Shown here: in pieces, positions 1 to 8,508 of the stretch
Layout of the letters: each line of letters opens with the position of its first letter
Position numbering within the stretch: the stretch's first letter is position 1
DNA from: Nitrospira sp.
GTDB lineage: Bacteria > Nitrospirota > Nitrospiria > Nitrospirales > Nitrospiraceae
Length of the DNA stretch: 64,000 bases
Direction of reading: 5' to 3'
Assembly (NCBI GenBank): GCA_030123565.1
Contig: CP126122.1
Location: forward strand, 1,623,001 to 1,687,000
The notes under the pieces: model-generated
Told to the model about the DNA's origin: nothing
Database searches by the model: none
Seen by the model: only the letters and a program-made list of their open reading frames with translations
Made by a program: the position numbers and the translations under genes

Positions 1-1
1 C

Positions 2-1060
2 GCCAAGGACCCGGCGAAAGCCTATGCCTTCACCATCAAGAGCAACAGCGTGGCCGTCGTCACGGACGGGTCAGCCGTGCTGGGGCTTGGCAACCTCGGC
101 CCGGCGGCGGCGCTGCCGGTGATGGAAGGGAAGGTCATGCTCTTGAAGGAATTGGCCGGCATCGACGCCTGGCCGATCTGCCTGGCGACCCAGGACTCGG
201 AGGAAATCGTCCGCATCGTCCGCGCCATCGCGCCCGGCTTCGGTGGCATCAACCTGGAAGACATCAGCGCCCCACGCTGCTTCGAGATCGAGCGCGCGCT
301 CAAGACCTCGCTGGACATTCCCGTCATGCACGACGACCAGCACGGCACGGCGGTCGTGTTGCTGGCAGCGCTGACCAATGCGCTCAAGGTGGTGGGCAAA
401 CGGATGGACGAAGTCCGGATCGTGGTGAACGGCCTGGGGGCGGCCGGCACCGCCTGCTGCCGTATCCTGCTCGCGGCGGGCACCTGCCATCTCGTGGGAT
501 GCGACAAGGAAGGGGTTGTGCTGATGGGAGAGGCGGAAGAGTTGCGCGCCTGCCGCACCGACCTGCAGTCCTGCATCCGGCGCGACCAACCACGCGGAAC
601 CCTGCACGAGGCCGTGAAGGGGGCCGATGTCTTTATCGGTCTCTCTGTGGGCAATGTGCTGACTAGGGACGACCTGGAGCAGATGAACCGGGACCGCATC
701 GTTTTCGCGATGGCCAATCCCGATCCGGAGGTCGATCCGAAGGTCGGCGACGAGGTCTCCCGGATTTTCGCCACGGGCCGCTCGGATTTCCCGAACCAGA
801 TCAACAACGCCCTGTCGTTTCCGGGAATTTTTCGCGGAGCGCTCGACGTACAAGCCGTCGAGATCAACGAGGCCATGAAACTCGCGGCGGCCCAGGCGAT
901 CGCCGAATGTGTGCCGGCCGCGGCGCTCTCGGAGGACTACATCATTCCCAGCCTGTTCGACCGTGACGTGGTTCCCCGCGTGGCGAAGGCCGTGGCAGCC
1001 GCCGCGCGCGCCACCGGCGTCGCCAGACGCCGGACCAGGATGGACGACGACCTCCGCTGA
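2..1060 (+). CDS. Malic enzyme, 5'-truncated by the window edge
   Basis: The product is the C-terminal ~352 residues of a malic enzyme (oxidative decarboxylation of malate to pyruvate with NAD(P)+). The frame is open from base 2, so the true start lies outside the window. The first visible residues include the conserved DGSAVLGLGN stretch, followed by the family hallmark HDDQHGTA (residues ~110-117) and a Rossmann NAD(P)-binding segment around VNGLGAAG. NPDPEVDP and SDFPNQINN near the C-terminus are also typical. There is no phosphotransacetylase-like extension: the protein ends shortly after the Rossmann domain, as in the short bacterial enzymes. Cofactor preference cannot be read from what is visible. 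With the nearby citrate synthase and fumarase it belongs to central carbon metabolism. Confidence 0.93.
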   Translation, partial: AKDPAKAYAFTIKSNSVAVVTDGSAVLGLGNLGPAAALPVMEGKVMLLKELAGIDAWPICLATQDSEEIVRIVRAIAPGFGGINLEDISAPRCFEIERALKTSLDIPVMHDDQHGTAVVLLAALTNALKVVGKRMDEVRIVVNGLGAAGTACCRILLAAGTCHLVGCDKEGVVLMGEAEELRACRTDLQSCIRRDQPRGTLHEAVKGADVFIGLSVGNVLTRDDLEQMNRDRIVFAMANPDPEVDPKVGDEVSRIFATGRSDFPNQINNALSFPGIFRGALDVQAVEINEAMKLAAAQAIAECVPAAALSEDYIIPSLFDRDVVPRVAKAVAAAARATGVARRRTRMDDDLR

Positions 1061-1210
1061 TCACACTCCCGACAAGAACGTCCCCGCCGTTTCGCTTCCT
1101 GCTTGGCGTGGTACGTACGATCCATGTAGAGTGCGAGGAGAGGCTCCTGCGGGAGTTTCTTCGGCCGGAAGCCCCGGCAGGCCGGCCATGTTCATATTGA
1201 GGACAACGTT

Positions 1211-2470
1211 GTGATTCCGACCGCCATCCAATTGATCGGCACCGCCTTGTTTGCCGTCGCGATTTTCCATACCTTCGCCACCTCCTTTTTCGAGCACTTG
1301 GCCCATACCCGCCCGGCGCATGCGGGGCTCTGGCATTTGCTGGGGGAAGTCGAGGTGGTGTTCGGTTTCTGGGCCTCCGTGCTCATGGTCGCGATGTTCA
1401 TGACGGACGGTACGGCGGCGGCCACGACGTACCTTGACTCGCGCAATTTCACCGAGCCGATGTTCGTCTTCGCCATCATGGTGATCGCGGGAACCCGCCC
1501 GATTCTTCACACCGCCTTGCTGGGGGTACGCCTCGTGAGCAGGGCCATCCCCTTGCCGGCACAGATGGGATTCTATTTCACGGTCCTGGCGCTGGTCCCG
1601 TTGCTGGGTTCCTTCATCACGGAGCCGGCGGCCATGACACTGGCGGCCCTGATTCTGCGCGACCGCTTCTTTCGAAAGGGGCTGTCGACGCGCCTGAAGT
1701 ACGCGACGTTGGGCGTGCTGTTCGTGAATATCTCCATCGGCGGGACCCTCACCCCCTTCGCCGCCCCGCCGGTGTTGATGGTGGCCGCCACATGGCAATG
1801 GAACATCGGCTTTATGATGGTCACGTTCGGGTGGAAGGCGGCCTTGACCGTCGTGGTCAATGCGGCGGTGGCCACGCTGTTGTTCCGCAAAGACCTGTGC
1901 GCCCTTCCCTCCGCCGCTCCGGAAACGGGGAACGAGGCGGTTCCCCCGGCCTTGATTCTGATTCATCTGGCGTTCCTGACCATGGTCGTACTGTTCGCCC
2001 ACCACCCTGCGATTTTCATGGGGCTGTTCCTGTTCTTTCTCGGCGTCGCCCAGGCCTATGAACGCCACCAGGACCGGTTGATCCTGCGGGAAGGGCTGCT
2101 TGTCGCCTTCTTTCTGGCGGGCCTGGTCGTGTTGGGCGGGCAACAACAGTGGTGGTTACAGCCGCTGTTGATGGGCATGGGCAGCGACGCGGTCTTCTTC
2201 GGCGCCGCCATCCTGACCGCCTTCACGGACAATGCGGCACTGACGTACCTCGGCTCGCTCGTCGAGGGGCTGTCCGAGGGATTCAAGTATGCGCTGGTCG
2301 CCGGGGCGGTCACGGGCGGCGGCTTGACCATCATTGCGAACGCCCCGAATCCGGCAGGCCACGCCATCCTCCGCACTCACTTCGAAGATGAGACCGTCCA
2401 TCCGGTCGGACTGTTCCTGGCCGCCTTGCCGCCGACGATCATGGCGGTCTTGGCGTTCAGATACTTGTGA
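1211..2470 (+). CDS. Putative Na+/H+ antiporter (integral membrane)
   Basis: The 419-residue protein is almost entirely hydrophobic, with about ten predicted membrane segments. It resembles the 'putative Na+/H+ antiporter' family (Pfam Na_H_antiport_2), distantly related to the ArsB/NhaD ion-transporter superfamily. Two inverted-topology-like motifs are visible: ITEPAAMTLAALIL in the first half and TDNAALTYLGSL in the second, with NAPNPAGHAIL close to the end; such D/N-A pairs are typical of this transporter fold. The start is GTG at 1211, the first in-frame start after the malic enzyme gap. The transported ion is inferred from family name only and has not been established from the sequence. 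Confidence 0.75.
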   Translation: MIPTAIQLIGTALFAVAIFHTFATSFFEHLAHTRPAHAGLWHLLGEVEVVFGFWASVLMVAMFMTDGTAAATTYLDSRNFTEPMFVFAIMVIAGTRPILHTALLGVRLVSRAIPLPAQMGFYFTVLALVPLLGSFITEPAAMTLAALILRDRFFRKGLSTRLKYATLGVLFVNISIGGTLTPFAAPPVLMVAATWQWNIGFMMVTFGWKAALTVVVNAAVATLLFRKDLCALPSAAPETGNEAVPPALILIHLAFLTMVVLFAHHPAIFMGLFLFFLGVAQAYERHQDRLILREGLLVAFFLAGLVVLGGQQQWWLQPLLMGMGSDAVFFGAAILTAFTDNAALTYLGSLVEGLSEGFKYALVAGAVTGGGLTIIANAPNPAGHAILRTHFEDETVHPVGLFLAALPPTIMAVLAFRYL

Positions 2471-2589
2471 TCCATCATCTGCGCATCGATGACCGGGACG
2501 CACGGCCCTTATCGCAGCCTCAAACGTTGTGCTAAGATGCGACCGACCTCGCACCATCACCATGGCGAGGTCGCGCCCAGCGAGGACCC

Positions 2590-3219
2590 GTGGCCTTTTC
2601 AAGCAACCGACTCTTCAAGTATCAACGGGGAATGAGACGGCGGATCGGGATGCTGCGTGCCAAGAACGCGGACAGCATGGAATTCGCGGTCGACTTCATG
2701 ATGCAGGAACGGGTGGACAGTTATTTCCGCATCGAACCGGGATTGGAAGAAGTCGAGCGATCGCTGCAGCAAATCGAGGACGAGTTGGACCTGGTGAAGG
2801 ATGTGTCCGGCGCCATTCGCTTGGAATCCCGATTGGAGTTCGTGGAAGACCGCTGGGACGAACTCGACAGTGAAGTGCGCGAGCGCCCGCGGCGTCGCCG
2901 TCGTAAGATCAACCTCGCTGATTTTTTGAAGGCGGCGGGAGGGGAGGGAAGTCCCACCGGCTCCGGCAGTGAAGTCACCAACGCCTGCGATGCCTATCAG
3001 ATTCTGGGCCTTGAATTCGGCACGCCGCTGGCCGATGTGACGACGGCCTTCCGGCAACGTGCCAAGGAATTGCACCCGGATGCACGCAACGGTGATCGGA
3101 GTTCGGAACCCGAGCTTCGGCGCATTCTCGAAGCCTATCAATTCCTGAAGGAATACTTGAGCCTCAGCAATACCGAACCGCCGATTTCACGCGGGGCGGA
3201 GTACCGTCCCACCGAGTGA
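2590..3219 (+). CDS. C-terminal J-domain protein
   Basis: This 209-residue protein has a charged, probably helical N-terminal region (residues ~40-105, rich in Glu/Arg with a heptad-like pattern) and a basic RRRRRK patch. A compact C-terminal J-domain-like segment (~residues 133-190) carries the diagnostic HPD tripeptide in KELHPDARNGD. J domains stimulate the ATPase of Hsp70 (DnaK). Placement at the C-terminus, without the Gly/Phe or zinc domains of DnaJ, makes it a class III (DnaJC-like) co-chaperone with an unknown client. The start is GTG; a TGCTAAGAT extended -10-like sequence lies about 55 bases upstream. RNase D begins four bases after its stop. Confidence 0.75.
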   Translation: MAFSSNRLFKYQRGMRRRIGMLRAKNADSMEFAVDFMMQERVDSYFRIEPGLEEVERSLQQIEDELDLVKDVSGAIRLESRLEFVEDRWDELDSEVRERPRRRRRKINLADFLKAAGGEGSPTGSGSEVTNACDAYQILGLEFGTPLADVTTAFRQRAKELHPDARNGDRSSEPELRRILEAYQFLKEYLSLSNTEPPISRGAEYRPTE

Positions 3220-3222
3220 CCG

Positions 3223-4428
3223 ATGCCCACACCGCAACCAGACCAGATCTTCGTCACCTCCGACGAGACGCTCGACGCCCTTTGCGATCGACTCGTGGGC
3301 TGCTCCATCATCGCCATCGATACCGAATTCATGGGAGAAGAACACTTCGTCCCGCGCCTGGAGTTGATCCAGGTGGCGGCGGACGGAGTGGCCGCGGTCA
3401 TCGATTTTCCCGCCGTACAGGAGACCGCGCCGATCACCCGCTTCTGGAACATTCTCTGCGATAGCCACATCGAGAAAGTCCTGCATGCAGGGCGACAGGA
3501 CCTCGAATTGTTTTCGCACCATGCCGGCCGCCTGCCGAAACCGTTTTTCGATACGCAGATTGCCGCCGCCCTGGTCGGATATGGCGCACAAACCGCCTAT
3601 GCCAATCTGGTGCAGCGGGTCCAAGGCGTCAAACTCGACAAGGCCCACACCTTCACGAATTGGAGCCAGCGACCGTTGAGCCACGATCAACTGGTCTATG
3701 CGCTGGACGACGTGACGTTTCTCCTGCCCGTGCACCGGCACCTGCGACAAAAACTGACCGTCATGGGGCGGTTGCAATGGGTCGATGAAGAATTCTCCCG
3801 CCTGGAAGTGTCCCTTGGCGCGCAGGCCCGGGACCCGCAAGAGCGATACCAACGCATTCGCGGATGGGACAGCCTCAAACCTCGCGCTGCCGGCGTCCTG
3901 CGCGATCTCGCTGCCTGGCGGGAAGGGGAAGCCCGGCGTCGGAATGTGCCGAGGGGCCGCGTCTTGCGTGATGAGGTCCTGGTGCAGTTGGCCCGTCAAA
4001 CACCGCGCACCCTCGATCAGCTCCGCAGCATGCGCGGCATGTACTCTTCCGAGGTGGAACGCAACGGCCAGGCCCTCCTCGCTACGATGCAGCAGGCGCT
4101 GGCCAGACCGGAATCCGAATGGCCCGAGGTGCCGCGAGACCGCAAACCAGACCCCGAGTCCACCGGAATGTTGGAACTCCTCCAAGCGGTCCTCAAGTCC
4201 CGCGCCTCCATTGAAAACATCGCACCCACCTTGATCGCCACCACGGGCGATCTGCAGGCCCTGATCGAACGGACCTCGCCGGAGGAAGAAGTCGATGTCC
4301 CGGTCCTACGCGGGTGGCGCCGTCAACTGGTCGGTGAAACCCTGCTCAGCATGTTGGCAGGCCGTCTCAAGGTCTGGATCGATCCGGATGCCGGCAAACT
4401 CCGATTCGGCCACCTCGACCAACCATAG
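3223..4428 (+). CDS. rnd: Ribonuclease D
   Basis: This DEDD-family 3'-5' exoribonuclease is involved in tRNA and small RNA 3' maturation. The 401-residue length fits RNase D. Exo motif I is IDTEFMGE (D and E, ~residue 26), motif II lies in LHAGRQDLELF, and motif III is YALDDVTFL. An HRDC helical RNA-binding domain follows (~residues 210-290, containing VLRDLAAWRE and PRTLDQLRSMRGM). The C-terminus has a second helical segment typical of RNase D. ATG 3223 is three bases beyond the stop of the J-domain gene, so the two are likely co-transcribed. Confidence 0.93.
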   Translation: MPTPQPDQIFVTSDETLDALCDRLVGCSIIAIDTEFMGEEHFVPRLELIQVAADGVAAVIDFPAVQETAPITRFWNILCDSHIEKVLHAGRQDLELFSHHAGRLPKPFFDTQIAAALVGYGAQTAYANLVQRVQGVKLDKAHTFTNWSQRPLSHDQLVYALDDVTFLLPVHRHLRQKLTVMGRLQWVDEEFSRLEVSLGAQARDPQERYQRIRGWDSLKPRAAGVLRDLAAWREGEARRRNVPRGRVLRDEVLVQLARQTPRTLDQLRSMRGMYSSEVERNGQALLATMQQALARPESEWPEVPRDRKPDPESTGMLELLQAVLKSRASIENIAPTLIATTGDLQALIERTSPEEEVDVPVLRGWRRQLVGETLLSMLAGRLKVWIDPDAGKLRFGHLDQP

Positions 4429-4494
4429 AAAATCCCCTTCAGGACAGACCTCCCTGCGGACCCCACCCAGCGAGCAATCGGATGTCTCTGAACC

Positions 4495-4737
4495 TCACTT
4501 CGTTGTGCTGCGGGAAAAGCCCCGTCGGCTGCTGATTCGACGGTCTTTCCACAACCCCAGCAACAGCGTCAACAGGGCCAGGCCGATTTCATCGGCCAGC
4601 GGAATCACGTCCGGGATGACGAGGTCGGCCAAGGTGAGCGCGGCGAACAGGACGAACAACGAAGGAAATCGCAGATTGAGTCGTTGCAGAATCCGCCCGA
4701 GAAGCGACGCTCGATCAACAGAACCGAACGCATCCAT
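4495..4737 (-). CDS. Small two-helix membrane protein (DUF6116-like)
   Basis: An 80-residue protein starting MDAFGSVDRAS. It has two hydrophobic stretches (about residues 22-35 and 46-59) separated by an LIPDVIPLADE linker, and a basic tail. This layout resembles the small DUF6116-type membrane proteins; function is unknown. A longer in-frame reading to 4875 would overlap the ArsC-like gene upstream and gives a Cys/Arg-rich, non-natural-looking N-terminus, so the ATG at 4737 was preferred. It follows the ArsC-like gene on the same strand with a 76-base gap. Confidence 0.6.
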   Translation of the reverse strand: MDAFGSVDRASLLGRILQRLNLRFPSLFVLFAALTLADLVIPDVIPLADEIGLALLTLLLGLWKDRRISSRRGFSRSTTK

Positions 4738-4813
4738 GGTCCCCGCCCTCCATCCTGCCTGTCGCACCGCCACTCCCGCCGCCGCGCGCAGGAGTGCCCG
4801 GTGCCGGACTCCG

Positions 4814-5164
4814 TTACAACAGTTTCCTGATCGTGTCGGCCGGTCGCGCCAACATCGCCTGGTCACCCTTCTCAACGAGGGGCCGCTGGATCAAGTCCGG
4901 ATGTTCGACCATCAGGTCGAGCACCTCGTCGTCGCTCAACGTTTTGTCGGCAAGTTTGAGGGACTTGTACAGGTCCTCTTTCGTGCGCAAGACATCGAGC
5001 GGGGCGAGCCCTGCCTTCTTCAACAGCGCCTTGAGCCGACTCTTGGTGAACGGTTGCTCATAATAGTTGATCGCCTTGAACGGCTGTCCGCTTTCACGCA
5101 GCAGCCGGACCGCTTCCCGACAGGTCGAACAAGTGGGTTTCTGGTAGATCGTGATCTCCGCCAT
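4814..5164 (-). CDS. ArsC/Spx-family thioredoxin-fold protein
   Basis: The 116-residue protein has the ArsC/YffB/Spx fold. The N-terminus carries KPTCSTCREA, a CxxC on the first helix, and a later conserved RPLVEKGDQAML segment carries the arginine that in true ArsC helps bind oxyanion. Family members include glutaredoxin-dependent arsenate reductases and uncharacterised YffB-like proteins; no ars genes are nearby, so arsenate reduction is only one possibility. The start ATG lies 92 bases from the divergent gene at 5257, and a promoter for that gene sits in the gap. Confidence 0.8.
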   Translation of the reverse strand: MAEITIYQKPTCSTCREAVRLLRESGQPFKAINYYEQPFTKSRLKALLKKAGLAPLDVLRTKEDLYKSLKLADKTLSDDEVLDLMVEHPDLIQRPLVEKGDQAMLARPADTIRKLL

Positions 5165-5198
5165 GGCTTCAACCTTTCCCCTTCATATTAAGGTTCCC

Positions 5199-5226
5199 TT
5201 GACGCAATTTTTTCACCTGTGATACA
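5199..5226 (+). promoter_or_regulatory. Putative sigma70 promoter for the 5257 gene
   Basis: A -35 TTGACG (5/6 consensus) and a -10 GATACA preceded by TGT (extended -10) are separated by 16 bases. The site lies in the 92-base divergent gap, about 30 bases before the ATG at 5257. Confidence 0.5.
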
Positions 5227-5256
5227 TCAACCTCTACGAACGAAGCAGGACACCTC

Positions 5257-5634
5257 ATGCCGCTTTTTGGAACCGATACCAGCGACCAAACAGGAAAGTT
5301 TGCCTGCGCGACGACGAGTCAGCGCACGTTGAAGGACCTACGCACCAAACGCAGGGGACAGCCGGTGTTCGTCGTCGGGCATCGTGTGGAACGGAGGGGC
5401 AAAGAAGCCACCTTCGAAGTGTTCAATGACCGCCTCGCCGTCATTCGATTCGAGGATGATGTCCGGCTGGGCTACGACCCCATCGAACTGCTGCTCCCGA
5501 CCGACATCGACGAACAGGGAGTAGCCTACTTTGAAATCCGCACCTGCCGGCAGTGCGAGCAGTTTTTTCCGTTGACGGCGGACGAATGCGATACAGAACA
5601 AGAACCGACGATCTGCCCCACGTGCAACTCGTAA
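5257..5634 (+). CDS. Zinc-ribbon hypothetical protein
   Basis: A 125-residue soluble protein that I do not recognise as a named family. The last ~35 residues hold two CxxC pairs (CRQCEQ and CPTCNS, with another Cys in DECD), consistent with a structural zinc ribbon. The central part is a mixed alpha/beta stretch with no catalytic motif that I can name. ATG 5257 has an AGGA sequence nine bases upstream. A promoter-like sequence precedes it, and an inverted repeat follows its stop. Its convergent neighbour at 5723 is unrelated. Confidence 0.65.
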   Translation: MPLFGTDTSDQTGKFACATTSQRTLKDLRTKRRGQPVFVVGHRVERRGKEATFEVFNDRLAVIRFEDDVRLGYDPIELLLPTDIDEQGVAYFEIRTCRQCEQFFPLTADECDTEQEPTICPTCNS

Positions 5635-5706
5635 GTTCTGAGTTTTGAATTCTAAGTTTACATGCGGAGTTCCAACTTATCATTCAGAACTCAACACTCA
5701 GAACTT
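5633..5706. repeat. Inverted repeat between convergent genes
   Basis: Perfect 11-base arms AAGTTCTGAGT (5633-5643) and ACTCAGAACTT (5696-5706) enclose an AT-rich loop that contains further copies of the CAGAACT word. The 5' arm begins at the stop codon of the 5257 gene and the repeat lies between convergent genes, so a bidirectional terminator is possible. There is no clean U-tract next to a tight stem. Similar CAGAACTCAGAACT sequence recurs at 44900-44914. Confidence 0.4.
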
Positions 5707-5722
5707 CCAGAACTTCTCAATT

Positions 5723-6100
5723 TCAGTCCGCCATCGGCGCAATCTCCACCGCTTTCTTGATCAAGCAATCTCCGGCATACCCCTGCAACGCCATCGGCAG
5801 CATGCTGGCATCGAGCACCCGCACCGAGTTCACCCTGAATCCATCTCCTGATTTCGTGCCCTCGAGCTTGAGCGCGTGACAGATCTCAAGGTTGCGCCAC
5901 ACCGTATTGCCTACCACCGATTCCGCCGGCACCAGCTTCATATCGGACACGGTACCATCCAGGAGCGTCTTCGCGGATACGCGCGCCTTGTCTTTCGGCG
6001 GATCGCTGACGACGGCAAAGGCCGTCACGTCATCTTCGGCCCAACCAGGGACGACACAGCCCATCACCATGACGATCGCCAGCAGGCGAAATCGATACAT
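5723..6100 (-). CDS. Secreted hypothetical protein
   Basis: A 125-residue product with a standard signal peptide (MYRFRLL followed by a hydrophobic core to GWAEDD, probable cleavage after PGWA). The mature part holds two cysteines (EICHALK and AGDCLIK) that could form a disulfide in the periplasm. No recognised family. A short membrane-anchored gene lies three bases upstream on the same strand. Confidence 0.65.
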   Translation of the reverse strand: MYRFRLLAIVMVMGCVVPGWAEDDVTAFAVVSDPPKDKARVSAKTLLDGTVSDMKLVPAESVVGNTVWRNLEICHALKLEGTKSGDGFRVNSVRVLDASMLPMALQGYAGDCLIKKAVEIAPMAD

Positions 6101-6103
6101 CTC

Positions 6104-6379
6104 TTACCTCCCAGGGGAGTCCTGAGACTGGTCGGAGGACGCGTTGCGACCGGGCAAAGCCGGCCGTCGTTGCGCGTCCGGAAGGGGGCCCGCGGCAGGT
6201 CCTCCATGGCTCAATGTGCTGCGCCCGAACCGTGATGGTTCCGGCGGAGCCGCCGGCCCCTGTGGAGCAGTCGTGCGATCATCTTGCCAGAGGACCACCA
6301 ATGCCAGGCCCAGGACCACAAAGCCGAGCACGACAAAAATTCGCACTGATCCTCTCACCGATTCCCCACATTCGAGCAT
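6104..6379 (-). CDS. Small single-pass membrane protein with Pro-rich tail
   Basis: A 91-residue reading from ATG 6379. It has one strong hydrophobic segment (RIFVVLGFVVLGLALVVLW) followed by a Pro/Arg/Gly-rich, probably disordered, tail. A start at GTG 6346, just before RIFVV, has a better GAGAGGA ribosome-binding site and gives an 80-residue protein, so the N-terminus is uncertain. The three-base spacing to the secreted protein downstream suggests co-transcription. The tail composition is close to random high-GC sequence, so the gene is only moderately supported. Confidence 0.45.
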   Translation of the reverse strand: MLECGESVRGSVRIFVVLGFVVLGLALVVLWQDDRTTAPQGPAAPPEPSRFGRSTLSHGGPAAGPLPDAQRRPALPGRNASSDQSQDSPGR

Positions 6380-6584
6380 CGCAGCGGCATGCCGCTAGTA
6401 TGCCAAGCGGGTCCGGTCAATTCAAGGTGACGGCTGAGTCGAGGCCGCCGATCATGGTAAGCTGGGCCGAGAGAATCGTAGAGACGAGGCGAACGGGTCG
6501 GCACAGAACGTTGATGCCGAACGAACCGCGTCGCCCCGTTCGATAACCGGCCATTGATTTCATTGAGAAGAGGAGACAGCACAT

Positions 6585-7718
6585 ATGCCGCATGATTTCA
6601 TGCCGGGCCTGGCGGGTATTCCCGCCGCAAAATCGGCGATCAGCGATGTCGATGGAACAAGGGGAATACTCGAATATCGTGGCATCAGGGTGGAAGAATT
6701 GTGCAAACAGTCGTCCTTCCTTGAAACCAGTTACCTCCTGCTCTTCGGCAGATTACCGACGGCGCCCGAACTCACCAGGTGGGTTCAAGACATCACCCAC
6801 CACCGGCGGATCAAGTTTCGCATCGTGGATCTGCTGAAGTGTCTGCCGGAGCACGGCCATCCCATGGACGCGCTCCAGGCCGCTGTGGCCGCCCTCGGGA
6901 TGTTCTACCCCGGGCGTAACGTGAAGGACGCGGACAACAACTACTGGTCTGCCGTGCGGCTGATCGCCAAACTGCCGACCATCGTAGCGGCCTGGGCCAG
7001 GCTGCGGCGCGGAGATGAATACATTCCGCCGCGCGATGACCTCCCGTTCGCCGACAACTTCCTCTATATGTTGACCGAAACCGTGCCGCACCCGTTATGG
7101 AGCGAGGTCTTCGACGACTGCCTGATTCTTCACGCCGAACACACCATGAACGCCTCGACCTTCGCCGGCATGGTCACGGCCTCGACCCTGGCCGACCCCT
7201 ACACCGTCGTGGCCTCGGCGATTGGAGCGCTGAAGGGGCCGTTGCACGGAGGCGCCAACGAGGAAGTCGTGACGATGCTGAAGGAGATCGGCACCGCGGC
7301 TCAAGCCCGTGCCGCCGTCGAGACCAAGTTGAACGGCAAACAAAAGCTCATGGGATTCGGACATCGCGTCTACAAGGTCAAGGATCCCCGTGCCACCGTG
7401 CTGCAGGATCTCTCAATACGGCTGTTCAATGTCTGCGGCACCTCGCCGCTCTACGAGGTGGCGGTGGCGGTGGAACAACTCGCCGGCGAACGGCTGCAGG
7501 AGAAGGGGATCTACCCGAACGTCGATTTCTATTCAGGCATCATTTACGACAAGATGGGAATCGAGGTGGATCTCTTTACACCCCTCTTCGCCATGGCGCG
7601 GGTGAGCGGGTGGCTGGCGCACTGGCTGGAGCAACTCCGGGAAAACAAGCTGTACCGCCCCGATCAGATCTATTCAGGAGAACACGACCGGCCCTATGTA
7701 CCGATCGACCGCCGATAG
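6585..7718 (+). CDS. gltA: Citrate synthase
   Basis: Condenses acetyl-CoA and oxaloacetate to citrate (TCA cycle entry). The 377-residue length matches the short, hexamer- or dimer-type bacterial enzymes. Catalytic residues are visible: His in GPLHGGANEEV, His in MGFGHRVYKVKDPR, and Asp in NVDFYSG. GIYPNVDFYSG and the terminal RPYVPID match the family well. ATG 6585 follows a good AGGAG box (GAGAAGAGGAG). It reads in the same direction as fumarase 1 kb downstream, but the two are separated by Hsp20 and a terminator and are not one operon. Confidence 0.95.
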   Translation: MPHDFMPGLAGIPAAKSAISDVDGTRGILEYRGIRVEELCKQSSFLETSYLLLFGRLPTAPELTRWVQDITHHRRIKFRIVDLLKCLPEHGHPMDALQAAVAALGMFYPGRNVKDADNNYWSAVRLIAKLPTIVAAWARLRRGDEYIPPRDDLPFADNFLYMLTETVPHPLWSEVFDDCLILHAEHTMNASTFAGMVTASTLADPYTVVASAIGALKGPLHGGANEEVVTMLKEIGTAAQARAAVETKLNGKQKLMGFGHRVYKVKDPRATVLQDLSIRLFNVCGTSPLYEVAVAVEQLAGERLQEKGIYPNVDFYSGIIYDKMGIEVDLFTPLFAMARVSGWLAHWLEQLRENKLYRPDQIYSGEHDRPYVPIDRR

Positions 7719-7722
7719 CCGC

Positions 7723-7812
7723 TCATTCGGTCCGACGGATGAATACCCACAAGACGAGAGACGTCGCGAACATGATACCGCCGAGCAATGCGTATGAGAT
7801 GAATTCCAACAT
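7723..7812 (-). CDS. 29-residue single-pass membrane microprotein
   Basis: Directly after the citrate synthase stop, on the opposite strand, lies a 29-codon frame starting MLEFISYALL and ending FIRRTE. It has one continuous hydrophobic helix (about residues 3-24) and a basic C-terminal RR cap, so N-out or N-in single-pass insertion is plausible. A strong GGAGAGGA ribosome-binding site sits at correct spacing before the ATG. Small membrane subunits of respiratory oxidases look like this, but there is no sequence evidence for a specific partner. It is too short for routine gene callers. Confidence 0.5.
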   Translation of the reverse strand: MLEFISYALLGGIMFATSLVLWVFIRRTE

Positions 7813-7999
7813 GATGTCCTCTCCATCCGTAATGCACGTTACTAAATAATGCCGGGGCCTCGAATGTCAAGGCCGTCAGCCGGCCATAACTCTTCGCCCC
7901 TCACCCTTGACTTCACCGGCGCCGAGATTACCTACCTCCTAGCGGGCAGGATGTTTCGTAGATGGAAACACTCAACACACCCACACAGGAGGTCGTACC

Positions 8000-8455
8000 A
8001 TGGCTATCGTGAAATGGGATCCGTTCCGGGAATTGGAAGAGATGTCCGATCGCTTGAATCGGATGATCGCGCGACCGGCAATCAGTCCGGCCGTCGGGCA
8101 GGCCAAGGAGGTCATGACCGTCGCCGACTGGACACCGACCGTGGACATCACTGAAACCGAAGGTGAATACGCCATCAAGGCCGAGCTTCCGGAGGTGAAG
8201 AAGGAAGACGTCAAGGTGACGGTGGAAGACGGAGTCCTAACGATTCAAGGCGAACGGAAGCAGGAGAAGGAAGAGAAGGGCAAGAAATATCACCGCATCG
8301 AGCGATCGTACGGCCGATTCGTCCGAAGCTTCACACTTCCCGATACGGTCGACGAGGGCAAGGTGAGGGCGGAGTATGCCGATGGTGTGCTGCACCTCCA
8401 TCTCCCGAAATCGGAAAAGGCGAAACCGAAGCAGATCGATGTGAAGATCGCTTGA
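8000..8455 (+). CDS. Hsp20-family small heat-shock protein
   Basis: A 151-residue alpha-crystallin-type chaperone that binds unfolding proteins without ATP. The alpha-crystallin domain spans ~residues 42-145: VDITETEGEYAIKAELPEV begins it, KKEDVKVTVEDGVLTIQGER forms the core, and FTLPDTVDEGKVRAEYADGVL is the conserved G-x-L-type strand. The C-terminal motif is KPKQIDVKIA with an I-x-V-like sequence for oligomer contacts. The start MAIVKWDPFRELEEM is family-typical and an ideal AGGAGG box precedes it. A strong terminator follows. Confidence 0.95.
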   Translation: MAIVKWDPFRELEEMSDRLNRMIARPAISPAVGQAKEVMTVADWTPTVDITETEGEYAIKAELPEVKKEDVKVTVEDGVLTIQGERKQEKEEKGKKYHRIERSYGRFVRSFTLPDTVDEGKVRAEYADGVLHLHLPKSEKAKPKQIDVKIA

Positions 8456-8477
8456 TCGAATCAAGCACCATGCGAAG

Positions 8478-8508
8478 AAAGGCCCGCTTCGGCGGGCCTT
8501 TGCTTTTC
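8478..8508 (+). terminator. Rho-independent terminator after hsp20
   Basis: A 10-base-pair stem AAAGGCCCGC/GCGGGCCTTT is closed by a UUCG tetraloop, with a T-rich tail (TTTGCTTTT) from the end of the stem. It lies 23 bases after the hsp20 stop. Confidence 0.9.

Noticed and set aside
4295-5191. 298-codon open frame across the rnd end and two minus-strand genes
   Set aside because: Overlaps rnd and the ArsC-like gene, Arg/Ser/Thr-rich, no motif.
7920-7960. Heat-shock promoter before hsp20
   Set aside because: CCCTTGACTT is present at about 7907-7916, but no matching sigma32 or sigma70 -10 at acceptable spacing; left uncalled.
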